From: Pseudomonadota bacterium
GTDB lineage: Bacteria; Pseudomonadota; Gammaproteobacteria; Pseudomonadales; Pseudohongiellaceae
DNA: 64,000 nt
Reading direction: 5' to 3'
NCBI GenBank assembly: GCA_027621405.1
Contig: JAQCBT010000014.1
Span: forward strand, 1-64,000
A program made the position numbers and the translations under genes. Below, one piece after another: positions 35,237-44,300 of the stretch; position 1 is the stretch's first letter; each line of letters begins with the position of its first letter. The notes under the pieces are model-generated. The model ran no database searches. It was not told the DNA's origin and saw only the letters and a program-made list of their open reading frames with translations.

Positions 35237-36355
35237 CTAATAATAATCCCCGAGATAATCGATCTTGCGGTTGATGAGGCGCTCAATACTCTTGAGTTGC
35301 TTGACCTCATCCGAGCTTACGAGGGAGATTGCTTTTCCGGTAGCGCCTGCCCGACCGGTGCGACCAATTCGGTGCACATAGTCTTCGGGCACATGGGGAA
35401 GATCGAAATTGATAACCATGGCCAGCAACTCGATATCAATACCGCGGGCCGCGATGTCGGTTGCCACGAGTACCTGAACCTTGTTGGCTTTGAAGTCAGC
35501 CAGGGCCTTGGTGCGTTGCGATTGACTGCGATTACCATGAATGGCCGCCGCTTGAATCTTGTCTTTCGCCAGTCGTTTTACCAGCTTATTGGCGCCATGT
35601 TTCGTGCGAGAAAATACCAGAACCTGATCGGTAGTTTCCTGTATGAGCTCGGAGAGAAGGTCCGCCTTGAAGAGCTTTTCAACTTTCCATAAGCCCTGTG
35701 CGATTGCCTCGACAGTTGAGTTTCTGGGTGCCACGTCAATTTCAATGGGGTTCTTGCAGATGGTATTCGCCAGTTTCCGGATCTCTTGGGAGAAGGTGGC
35801 TGAGAACATGAGATTCTGCCGCTTCGCCGGGATCAGGGCGATGATCTTGCGGATGTCGCGAATAAAGCCCATATCCAGCATGCGATCGGCCTCGTCGAGC
35901 ACCAGCAGTGCAATGTCCTTGAAGTTAACGGCTCCCTGCTGATGCAGATCCAGAAGGCGACCGGGAGTAGCTACCAGGAGGTCAACACCCTGTTTCAATG
36001 CGCGTATCTGCGGATTGATGTTTACACCGCCAAACACCACAGTCGACTTCAGGTTTTCATACTTGCCATAGGTGGTGATGCTCTCGTGAACCTGGGCGGC
36101 CAGTTCACGAGTAGGTGTGAGGATGAGCGCCCGCACACTACCCGGACGCTTATGGGTTTGCGGACCGAGTCGTTGCAGGGTTGGTAATACAAAGCCGGCA
36201 GTCTTGCCGGTGCCGGTTTGTGCTGCCGCCATCACATCGCCGCCACTGAGGATTGCGGGTATGGCCTGAGCTTGAATAGGTGTAGGCATGGTATAGCCAG
36301 TTTGTTCTACCGCACGCAGTAGAGAGTCGGAAAGTCCGAGTGTTGCAAAAGTCAT
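35237..36355 (-). CDS. rhlE: DEAD-box RNA helicase RhlE
   Basis: 372 residues with every DEAD motif: Q motif ([19 protein letters not shown]...PTPIQ), motif [11 protein letters not shown], Ia PTRELAAQV, Ib [28 protein letters not shown], and C-terminal motifs IV-VI ([34 protein letters not shown]). Cytoplasmic; unwinds RNA in ribosome assembly and decay. It ends soon after motif VI and lacks the basic C-terminal tail of many RhlE proteins. The long leader upstream (36356-36600) contains small hairpins. A methyltransferase gene follows. Confidence 0.93.
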   Translation of the reverse strand: MTFATLGLSDSLLRAVEQTGYTMPTPIQAQAIPAILSGGDVMAAAQTGTGKTAGFVLPTLQRLGPQTHKRPGSVRALILTPTRELAAQVHESITTYGKYENLKSTVVFGGVNINPQIRALKQGVDLLVATPGRLLDLHQQGAVNFKDIALLVLDEADRMLDMGFIRDIRKIIALIPAKRQNLMFSATFSQEIRKLANTICKNPIEIDVAPRNSTVEAIAQGLWKVEKLFKADLLSELIQETTDQVLVFSRTKHGANKLVKRLAKDKIQAAAIHGNRSQSQRTKALADFKANKVQVLVATDIAARGIDIELLAMVINFDLPHVPEDYVHRIGRTGRAGATGKAISLVSSDEVKQLKSIERLINRKIDYLGDYY

Positions 36356-36600
36356 AGATTTCTCAATTCGCCAACAAGGCGAAAAATTGGCTCATTAGCA
36401 ATCACGCCCTTGGGCGAGACTGGAGCATTAACAGTACTGTAAGGCGCCACCAATCAGCATTTGCTGTTAGGTGCAGCCTGGGATTTTGTGTGAATCCGGC
36501 GCGCACAGACAGCCGGTTGCACGGGTGTGCAGTCAGAAGGCAGGTTCGGGACTAGAGGGACTTTAGGAAAGTCTAGTCAGACCAGTGAGGGCTGCTAGAA
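36356..36600 (-). promoter_or_regulatory. Structured 5' leader of rhlE
   Basis: No gene is present between the rhlE start at 36355 and the next gene. On the transcript strand a hairpin TTCGCC/GGCGAA (36367-36383) sits directly before the start, with CGCCC/GGGCG (36405-36416) just upstream. This looks like a leader that could fold and mask the ribosome-binding site, as in cold-responsive helicase genes; no direct proof. Confidence 0.35.
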
Positions 36601-36797
36601 GATCGATCAGATCAAAAGGACCAAAGGAGCATAAGTCATGCACGCTTGACACCTGTTTACAGGAATCAAGGGCCCGAATAATAGCACAATTAACGACAGT
36701 GTACTCAGCTATTTTTGGGGAAATCAGGCCAGTAACTACGGGCTGCGGCGGGACTTGGCCTAAGATTAGGGCACAGATACAACGGAGTGCGATGGTG

Positions 36798-37001
36798 ATG
36801 GAGATTATGCAATGGGCAGGAGTTCTACTTTCAATTTACGGGCTGCATGGAATGGCGACAGGCCGCATCCATGCCAAAGACGGGATATCGGCACGCGCTA
36901 TCTACAGGGCTGAAGAGCCATTCCAGTTCTGGGTAGTATGCGCCTGCTACCTGCTTGCAGGTATGCTCATTTACTTTGCTGTGGGACATCGGTTCGCTTA
37001 G
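36798..37001 (+). CDS. Small two-helix membrane protein, hypothetical
   Basis: 67 residues from ATG 36798, with GGAG ten bases upstream (ATG 36792 is an alternative). Two hydrophobic segments (IMQWAGVLLSIYGLHGMATG and FWVVCACYLLAGMLIYFAV) are joined by a short charged loop. No family recognised. It is short, so the call rests on the site and the clear membrane character only. Confidence 0.45.
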   Translation: MEIMQWAGVLLSIYGLHGMATGRIHAKDGISARAIYRAEEPFQFWVVCACYLLAGMLIYFAVGHRFA

Positions 37002-37390
37002 CCCGGGAATGCGGAGCACTGCTTGATCTTCAGGTTGATATAGGAAATTTACCTGCTCTCTGGACCGTAAAGCCGGCACTTCTTTTGCTGCTTGCCATCG
37101 CAGGCCTGGTCAGTCTGCTGGCAGGCGAAGAGCCGGAGGGCCAGGGCTGATACATTTGTTCTGGAGATCGGTCCTACCAACGCTTGATAGAACACTATTG
37201 CTTAGTAATATAATCAGCCAGGCAAGTTCTGGCTGCTACAGCTAAGGCTAAGTGCAGTTAAAACCATTGCTCGCTGCGGGTACGTGTAAGATCACACGCA
37301 GTGGAATCCGGGTAGGTCGTCTGGGATCCAGCACGGCAGTTCAGGTAATATTTACAGACTTATTTGGGTGGCTGGAGCTTCCCTGCGTAG
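37002..37390. other. Intergenic region before the NarL-type regulator
   Basis: No supported gene. A 70-codon frame ending at 37150 has a hydrophobic end but overlaps the small membrane gene and has no independent start. A small hairpin (CAGCCAG/CTGGCTG, 37215-37235) is visible. It must hold the promoter of the regulator at 37391. Confidence 0.4.
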
Positions 37391-38068
37391 ATGAAAGTCC
37401 TTCTTGTTGATGACCATACCTCATTCTGTGAGGGCCTCATCGCTGCAATATCGGTTAAACGGCCAGAGATCGAAGTCATATTCGAATCTGAAGCCGAACT
37501 CGTTCCACCCGCTTTATTCAGGGATACAGATTTAGATCTCATAATTATTGACGTTATGATGCCAGGCCTTGGAGGAGTCGAACTGGTCAGGCATTTAAAC
37601 GCAATGGGAAGTTTTATCCCTATACTGGTTATGTCTTCAATCGACGAAGCAGAGACAGTGCAGGAGATGTTTTCTCTCGGAGTCCTCGGTTTTATCCCGA
37701 AGTACTATAGTGTGGAGAAGATCATCGAAGTTATCGAAAAAAGTAGTTGGGGCGAGATGCATCTGCCGGACGAATTTCGAAACCACATAAGGCTGCCCCA
37801 ACAATCAGTGGAAAGGAGGCAGGTAGATCGCTCCTCCTGTGATTCCAATGGTGAAGCCGATACTTCAAGTGGAAAACTAAAGCTTACCAAGCGGCAGATC
37901 GAAATACTCAGTCTCATGGACCGGGGGCTCAGTAACCAGGAAATGGCGAGGGTCCTCCATATCAGCCTGGCCACGGTGAAAACTCATATCCACCATCTCT
38001 ACAAAATTTTCAATGTCAACAACCGGGTTAACTGTCTCCGTGCAGCAAAGAGCGTAAAATTACGCTAG
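37391..38068 (+). CDS. NarL/FixJ-family response regulator
   Basis: 225 residues. Receiver: acidic pair D7-D8, phosphoacceptor Asp54 in LIIIDVMMPGLGG, MSS and the conserved Lys in GFIPKYYS. A Ser/Gln-rich linker (about 128-158) leads to a LuxR-type HTH (LTKRQIEILSLMDRGLSNQEMARVL, with ISLATVKTHIHHLYKI as recognition helix). Stop codon is 10 bp from the stop of the convergent histidine kinase gene, which is therefore the likely partner. Target genes not known; the adhesin upstream module at 40987-41218 is a possibility. Confidence 0.9.
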   Translation: MKVLLVDDHTSFCEGLIAAISVKRPEIEVIFESEAELVPPALFRDTDLDLIIIDVMMPGLGGVELVRHLNAMGSFIPILVMSSIDEAETVQEMFSLGVLGFIPKYYSVEKIIEVIEKSSWGEMHLPDEFRNHIRLPQQSVERRQVDRSSCDSNGEADTSSGKLKLTKRQIEILSLMDRGLSNQEMARVLHISLATVKTHIHHLYKIFNVNNRVNCLRAAKSVKLR

Positions 38069-38078
38069 CGATCTTCGA

Positions 38079-40601
38079 TCAAGATGCCTGCTTTGCTGGA
38101 TTTATAACCACTCGTTGAATAAAAGACCTCAAAACGCCAGGTGGTATCGGATCTTTGAACCAGTGAAAGTATTCGGTATCCGATTTCCAGAATCGTGAAG
38201 CCTTTGACAAAATCTCTTCGTCGTTCGATGCCCTGATTTCAGGATCCAGGACAATAGTCTGGGTTCTCGTAGATAAGAGTTGGAATTGCTCGTCATCGAG
38301 CGTGTGCTGCTTGCTGGCCCCGGTTTCAGTCAATTCCTCAAGGAATACCTGATCCAGAATTACCAGATTCGCTTGCCAGTTGTGTTTCTTAACGTAGTCA
38401 AACATATCGCATAGTGTGGGCCATGTAAGTGCCATCGCACCCCATTGCTCCAGCGTTGTCTTCAGTTCATTACGCCTTTCCGCAGAGCGATGTACGATGC
38501 TGACTTTGAGCCCGTTCAGTGAGGTAGGATCCGATACAACCATTCGGGTAATCTTGTTGGCGCTGGAAACTGGGATTTCAAGATGAAACTCTGTGCCATG
38601 ACCCACTCGCGATTCCACATTCAGTGGAATCTTGAGAGCATCGGATAGTCTTCTGACGATTGACAATCCAATTCCCATGCCCGCTTTATTTGCTGCAGCG
38701 TCGCCCTTTACCTGGTAGAACTCAGTGAATATATCCTCCAACTCTTCGCTGGGGATACCAGGTCCAGTGTCGGCTACTGATACGCAGATCACATCACCGG
38801 CCGGTTCAATTAGCACTTTTACAGATCCCGAGCGGGTAAACTTTACTGCGTTGTTCAGGAGATTTCGGAGAATCTGGGTTAGTCCGACCTTGCTAGTTTT
38901 AACCAGATAGGGTGCTTCCTGAAACTCCAGGGCTATTCCTTTCTGAGCTGCAAATGGGCCGATTTCATCTTTTAAATTATTCAATACGTCTTCAAGAAAT
39001 ACCTCATCGTTTGCATCTTGTTCAATATAGCTGGTTGATCTGGAGAGGTTCATAAGGCTGTTCAACAACGCCGACAACTCGAATATGTTGCCTTCGACTT
39101 TTCTCAGCACTTCTCCGGTTGACGCTGAAGCGGTTTCTTTTAGAGCGGTTATATGCAGACGAATCGCCTGTAAAGGTTGTCTGAGATCATGTCCTGCTGT
39201 ACTGATGAAATTAGCCTTGCTCTGCTGAATATCATTCGCCATCCGTAGGTTGGATAAGGCTTCCTGTTGCGCTAGTTCCTTTGCTTCCAGTTCTTCGCTA
39301 AGGGTATGACCAATGAGCCAGGTAAGTACTCCGCCGTTGATCAAGGTAAATAATTGAACAAAATATTTGATCTGGGTACTAAAGCCCACGCCGAAATTTG
39401 CTGTGAGTTGCCAGGCCATAATCAGCCACACCTGCAGAGTAATAGCCACAAACCAGTATTTGGCAATACTGATTCGGTGCCAGACGAAGACCAGGGTGTA
39501 GACATGAACACCTTGAGAGAACAGGAAAGTCAGAGCATTCATTGATAGTAGCAGTCGATTGCTATTGGTTTCTACGCCTGCAGGAATGGCAGTCATCAAC
39601 ACCAGCGGCACCTGAATCAAGCCCCAGATGATTAAGCCGGCCCACAATCTATAGAGAGTAAGGCTGTGTTGTTTGATCTGCAGGATCGACAGGCTGAACA
39701 AACTACTTGATATGCCCGCCAGCAAGAAGAGCAGCCCAAAAATCGGAATCGTAAGAGTCTGGTTGTTTTGCAGTACGAATAATGTCGAATAGCCAGTGCT
39801 TACAAAAACTATTGCGCCAACAAAAAGTTGAAATGCGCCTGCATACAGATACGAATACTGCTTCAGCACCATACCAAGGGTGAGGTTGTAAATTACAAGC
39901 GCGAGCAGGAAGCCATAGTAGATGCCATCACTGAAGTGTTGTTTGGTCCGTTGTGTCCGGAAAGCTTCAGGCTCCCAGGCAAATATGCTTACAATTCTGG
40001 GGCTGGAAACGTTGTAGGTAAAACCGACAAGTTGAGTCTGGCTATTTGCATCCAATTCTACAGGGACTACGAATTGGGTGTCGTAGATGATTCTTCCACC
40101 TATATACGCATCATACTCCGGTAGTACCAACTGAATTTCTCCAGTTGGTAGTTGTTTTACCCAGCCAACTCCGTCGACATTAACAAATTCCAGCAGTGTA
40201 CCTTTTGAGGCATCGGCAGAATTCTCAAGATTGATGTAGAACCAACTCAGCCCGCTGTCTGATTCAATAGAGATTCGATTTTCTGTGCTGAGAAGCCAGC
40301 CAAAGTTACTCGCTGAAGTTGTACTGTTTTTGGCAGCATCAGGTATAAGCTGTTGCTCTATGAACTCGATGGGTGATGATTCGAATGCAGCGAGATGCTC
40401 ATCTGTAAATCCAGCCGTGTAGACATACTGATTGACGGGGAGATTCTCCTGCAGGCTGGCGATATCGAAAACAGCTTCTTCTGCTGCTGCCGTCGCTGAA
40501 ACCATAAGCAGGCTAATGAACACAAAAGCCACGTAGAAATGTTCCAGCAGCAACTGGAAACGCTTTGCTGATTGAATGACTGCTGGGCCTAAGTTGTACA
40601 T
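38079..40601 (-). CDS. 7TMR-DISM histidine kinase with degenerate C-terminal receiver
   Basis: 840 residues from ATG 40601 (a TTG at 40661 is less likely). Signal peptide, then a periplasmic 7TMR-DISM extracellular domain (about 45-200) and seven membrane helices (about 220-430). The HisKA has the phospho-His in STAGHDLRQPLQAIRLH (His471). The HATPase has RNLLNNAVKF, DTGPGIP, GMGIGLSIV and GHGTEFHL. A final 150-residue part resembles a receiver (LKVSIVHRSAERRNELKTTLE, NLVILDQVF) but lacks a clear acidic pocket. Kinases of this class sense carbohydrates or other ligands through 7TMR-DISM. Convergent with the NarL-type regulator. Confidence 0.88.
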   Translation of the reverse strand: MYNLGPAVIQSAKRFQLLLEHFYVAFVFISLLMVSATAAAEEAVFDIASLQENLPVNQYVYTAGFTDEHLAAFESSPIEFIEQQLIPDAAKNSTTSASNFGWLLSTENRISIESDSGLSWFYINLENSADASKGTLLEFVNVDGVGWVKQLPTGEIQLVLPEYDAYIGGRIIYDTQFVVPVELDANSQTQLVGFTYNVSSPRIVSIFAWEPEAFRTQRTKQHFSDGIYYGFLLALVIYNLTLGMVLKQYSYLYAGAFQLFVGAIVFVSTGYSTLFVLQNNQTLTIPIFGLLFLLAGISSSLFSLSILQIKQHSLTLYRLWAGLIIWGLIQVPLVLMTAIPAGVETNSNRLLLSMNALTFLFSQGVHVYTLVFVWHRISIAKYWFVAITLQVWLIMAWQLTANFGVGFSTQIKYFVQLFTLINGGVLTWLIGHTLSEELEAKELAQQEALSNLRMANDIQQSKANFISTAGHDLRQPLQAIRLHITALKETASASTGEVLRKVEGNIFELSALLNSLMNLSRSTSYIEQDANDEVFLEDVLNNLKDEIGPFAAQKGIALEFQEAPYLVKTSKVGLTQILRNLLNNAVKFTRSGSVKVLIEPAGDVICVSVADTGPGIPSEELEDIFTEFYQVKGDAAANKAGMGIGLSIVRRLSDALKIPLNVESRVGHGTEFHLEIPVSSANKITRMVVSDPTSLNGLKVSIVHRSAERRNELKTTLEQWGAMALTWPTLCDMFDYVKKHNWQANLVILDQVFLEELTETGASKQHTLDDEQFQLLSTRTQTIVLDPEIRASNDEEILSKASRFWKSDTEYFHWFKDPIPPGVLRSFIQRVVINPAKQAS

Positions 40602-40980
40602 TTGCTCATGTGGATGATAGCCGGAAGACAACTGTTTACCGGATGATGAAAGTCCACGCAATAAGACGCATCACTTTTCTTGGAATTCGGGTAAATCTCA
40701 ACCCAGAGCTTCCGGGTAATCGCAAACTCTGGTGGTGCCTTGCAGGCGGTGCATAAGAAAGACTGCTTCAAATGAAAACCTCTAGTCGCCCAACTTGATG
40801 GCCGCCCATTATGCTCAAGGTGTCTGCTTAAGTGTTCGGTGTGCCATATCCTCAACTTCAGGATATTGGTTCACGCAAGGGGCTGGCGGAACCAGGCGCT
40901 ATCCCGGCAATGCCAGGGTAGGCGATACAGGAAAATGGAAAATTCCGAGGGCTAGGTATAACCATTTTCTGTCACACTAG
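40602..40980. other. Intergenic region between kinase and adhesin, proximal part
   Basis: No supported gene. It must hold the kinase promoter (minus strand). It is followed by the duplicated module described separately. Confidence 0.45.
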
Positions 40981-40986
40981 AGTGCT

Positions 40987-41218
40987 ACCCGCCACAAATG
41001 TGGGATAAGGCGCATTTGTGACTGTGCGATTATCCTGTGGATTGATACAAAAGTGCCACCAGAATCCGCCTGCTTGCTAATGCTCGAGAATGACGAGTTG
41101 TGAGTGAAAAGTGCGTAAATTCAGCATTTTACACAGGTTTGTCCCGTCACAATGATGGAGTAAGGCGATCCCCGCCTGAAATATCAACCTTTAGGTTGAT
41201 ACAAAAGTGCTGCCAACA
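40987..41218 (+). promoter_or_regulatory. Duplicated upstream module with TTGATACAAAAGTGC
   Basis: Two related segments of 65-75 bases, at 40987-41062 and 41152-41218. Each begins with CCCGyCACAA, continues with GGrrTAAGGCG and ends with TTGATACAAAAGTGC. The second contains a perfect palindrome, TATCAACCtttaGGTTGATA (41183-41202), only partly kept in the first. The module lies 108 bp before the ATG of the giant surface protein and so looks like a tandem operator or structured leader. Confidence 0.55.
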
Positions 41219-41326
41219 CCCGTACATTATGTTCGGTTATAAGTACTCTCACTTAATATTCGTGGGAGATTACTCGTATCTGAAATTCAACCCCCCCTCA
41301 GCTTTCTCACGAAGCAGGAGTCTGCA

Positions 41327-44300
41327 ATGGCTGGCAAAGGCAACGACAAGAATAGTGCCCAAAATAACAACGCTGATACCACTACCGAAACCGAAAACAA
41401 GAAAGGTAACTCTGGAAACACAAATGGCGGCACAGAAACCTCCTTCACCAAGACTCCCCAGGCGAAAGACGACCTGATCAGCAACCAGTCCCTCGGTTCG
41501 CTGGATTACGGCAACCTGGTATTCGTGCTGGATATCCTCGCCAATGATCTTGGCGGGAATGGGAAATCACTGTGGTCGGTTGATGATGGTGTAAACGACT
41601 CCGGCGCAATGGATGGCTATGTCGCGGGCGACCTGCTCACCCAGGACTTTGCCGGTGATGTGGAATCCGGACAGAATGGGGTCATGCTCTCTCTCACCAG
41701 CGACGGCATGATTGCCTATGATGCAGCGGGGATTGAGAGTGAAATCATCGCGCTACCCGAGGGTACTGTCCTCACCAACGATTTCATCTACGCCATCCGC
41801 ATGGGTAATGGCACATTGAGCTGGGCCGGTGCCTCATTCTCTATTGTGGGTATCAACGACGCGCCCACCATGGCCGATGGTTCCGTTACCACTGACGAGG
41901 ATACTGTCGCCGCTACCGTAGATCTCTCGGCGCTGGGCGACGATGTCGACAGCGATGACGATGGTTCAACCCTGACCTATACGATTACTTTCGGCCCGTC
42001 CGCGGGTATCGCTTCTATCTTTGGTACGGACTTCGTATTCGATCCAAATGGCGCCTTTGAAACCCTGGCGGTGGGTGCTCTTGATAGTTTCGCTGTAGGC
42101 GTACAGGCAGAGGATTCCCACGGCGCCACCGCTGACGCCGTGATCAATGTCACCGTAGTGGGTGTTAATGATGCGCCGACACTGCAGGGTGGAAGCCTTG
42201 GGGTAGTAGAAGACGGTTCAGCAGCGAGCATTGACCTCACCGCTCTCGGCGCAGACATCGATAGCGACGACGATGGCAACTCTCTGAATTACAGCATCCT
42301 GAACAGCACGCCCGGAGGCAGTGCTACGATCAATGCGGCCAAAGAGCTGGCGTTCGATCCAGGCGCAGACTTCCAGGGCTTGGCCGCTGGAGAAACCACA
42401 GGTTTCAATATTGATATACAAGCCACTGATACCCACCTGGCCACGGCGTCCAACTCCATTGCCGTGACTGTGACCGGCGTGAATGATGCGCCGACCCTGG
42501 CTGCCGGCAGCATTGACGCTAGCGAGGATGGCCCCGCAGTGAACGTGGACCTCACGGGCCTTGGTGACGACGTAGACAGCGACGACGACGGCTCTTCATT
42601 AAGCTATACCTTGCTGAATGCTGCGCCTTCTGGTTCGGCAGCCATAAATAACGGTATCTTGCAGTTCGACGTGGGATCGGACTTCCAGCAATTGGCAGAG
42701 GGCGAAACAACCGGGTTCGATCTCGATATCCTGGCCGAAGACTCCCACGGTGAGACGGCTTCAAATTCCGTGTCCGTGACTGTGACCGGTGTAAATGACG
42801 CACCGACTCTGGCAGCAGGAAACCTTGCAACTGCTGAAGATGGTTCAGCGGTCAGCATAGATCTCACAACATTGGGTGCAGACATCGACAGCGATGATGA
42901 TGGCGGTTCACTGGATTACAGCATCCTGAACAGCACGCCCGGAGGCAGTGCCACCATCAATGCTGCCAAAGAACTGGTGTTCGATCCAGGTTCGGACTTC
43001 CAGGGACTGGCTGAAGGCGAAGTCGCTGATTTCAATATCAATGTAGAAGCGAAAGACAGTCATCTGGCCACCGCAACCAACGCTGTATCAGTAAGCGTGA
43101 CCGGTGTTAACGATGCTCCTACCCTTGAGGGTGCTTCCGCATCGACAAGCGAAGAGGGACCGAATGTTTCCATCGACCTGTCTGCACTGGGTGATGACGT
43201 CGACAGTGACAACGATGGCTCTGACCTCTCCTACAGCGTTGGTGCGGCGACAGCCGGTAGCGCGAGCGTTTCCGGCACGACTCTCGAGTTCTCGACTGGC
43301 AATGCGTTCCAATACCTTGCCGCCGGTGAATCAACAACCGTAAGTCTCGACGTCACGGCGGAAGATGCTCACGGAGCGACGGCGGCGAACAGCGTCGTTA
43401 TAACGGTAGATGGCGTCAATGATGCACCGGTTATCGAGAGCGGCAGTACCAGCGGTGCAGTCACCCTGGTGCCAGGGCAGACACCGTTCACGGTCGAACA
43501 GTGGACTGGTTATTCAGGTCCCTATGATCGCGCAAGCCTGGTGGCGGAAGCTGCCAGCCGATCTGCGAACTACACCATTACTACTAACATCATTGATTTC
43601 ACCGATGATCCCGCAGGATTCTCCGGAGAACTACCGGGTAGTTCTCCCTGGCCGGCGGCCGCGGCGAATGGTGCTACAGGCACCAGTCACCCGATCAACA
43701 ATCATTTCTTTGCCAGGATCACGGCAAATATCCTGATTACAGCGTCAGATACTTACACGTTCCGCACTTTCAATGATGATGGCGTCTATCTGACTGTCAA
43801 TAACCAGCTCATTATCAATGACCCTGGAATACATCCCGAACAGAAGTTCACTGGCACTATCGACCTCGAGCCAGGTATCTATCCTCTCGAGTTATATTTC
43901 TTCGAGAATGGTGGAGAAGCCTCGCTGGAGTTGAGCTTCAGTGACTCGGCCGGTGTCTTCCAGCATGTAGATACATCCGACGCCACTTCCAGTGGCAGCC
44001 TGCAGTTCTCTGACGTGGACCTCAGCGATAGTCACAGCGTCAGTGTTGCGCCTGTAGGTACCGTACAAGGCAGCCTTACAGCAGTGGTTGCAACGGACAC
44101 CACGGGTTCCGGTAATGGTGGTGTTGTGAATTGGGAATTCCAGATCGAAAACGGTGCCTATCAGGAACTTGGTGCTGGGGAGTCAACAACCGAAAGCTTT
44201 ATCGTTACTGTAGACGACGGTAATGGTGGCACCGCACAGGAAACAGTCACCGTCACCATCAATGGCGCCAACGATGCGCCAGAGGCTAACGCCGATTCTG

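Noticed and set aside
36938-37150. 70-codon frame with a hydrophobic C terminus
   Set aside because: It overlaps the small membrane gene in another frame and its only ATG is inside that gene; no site.
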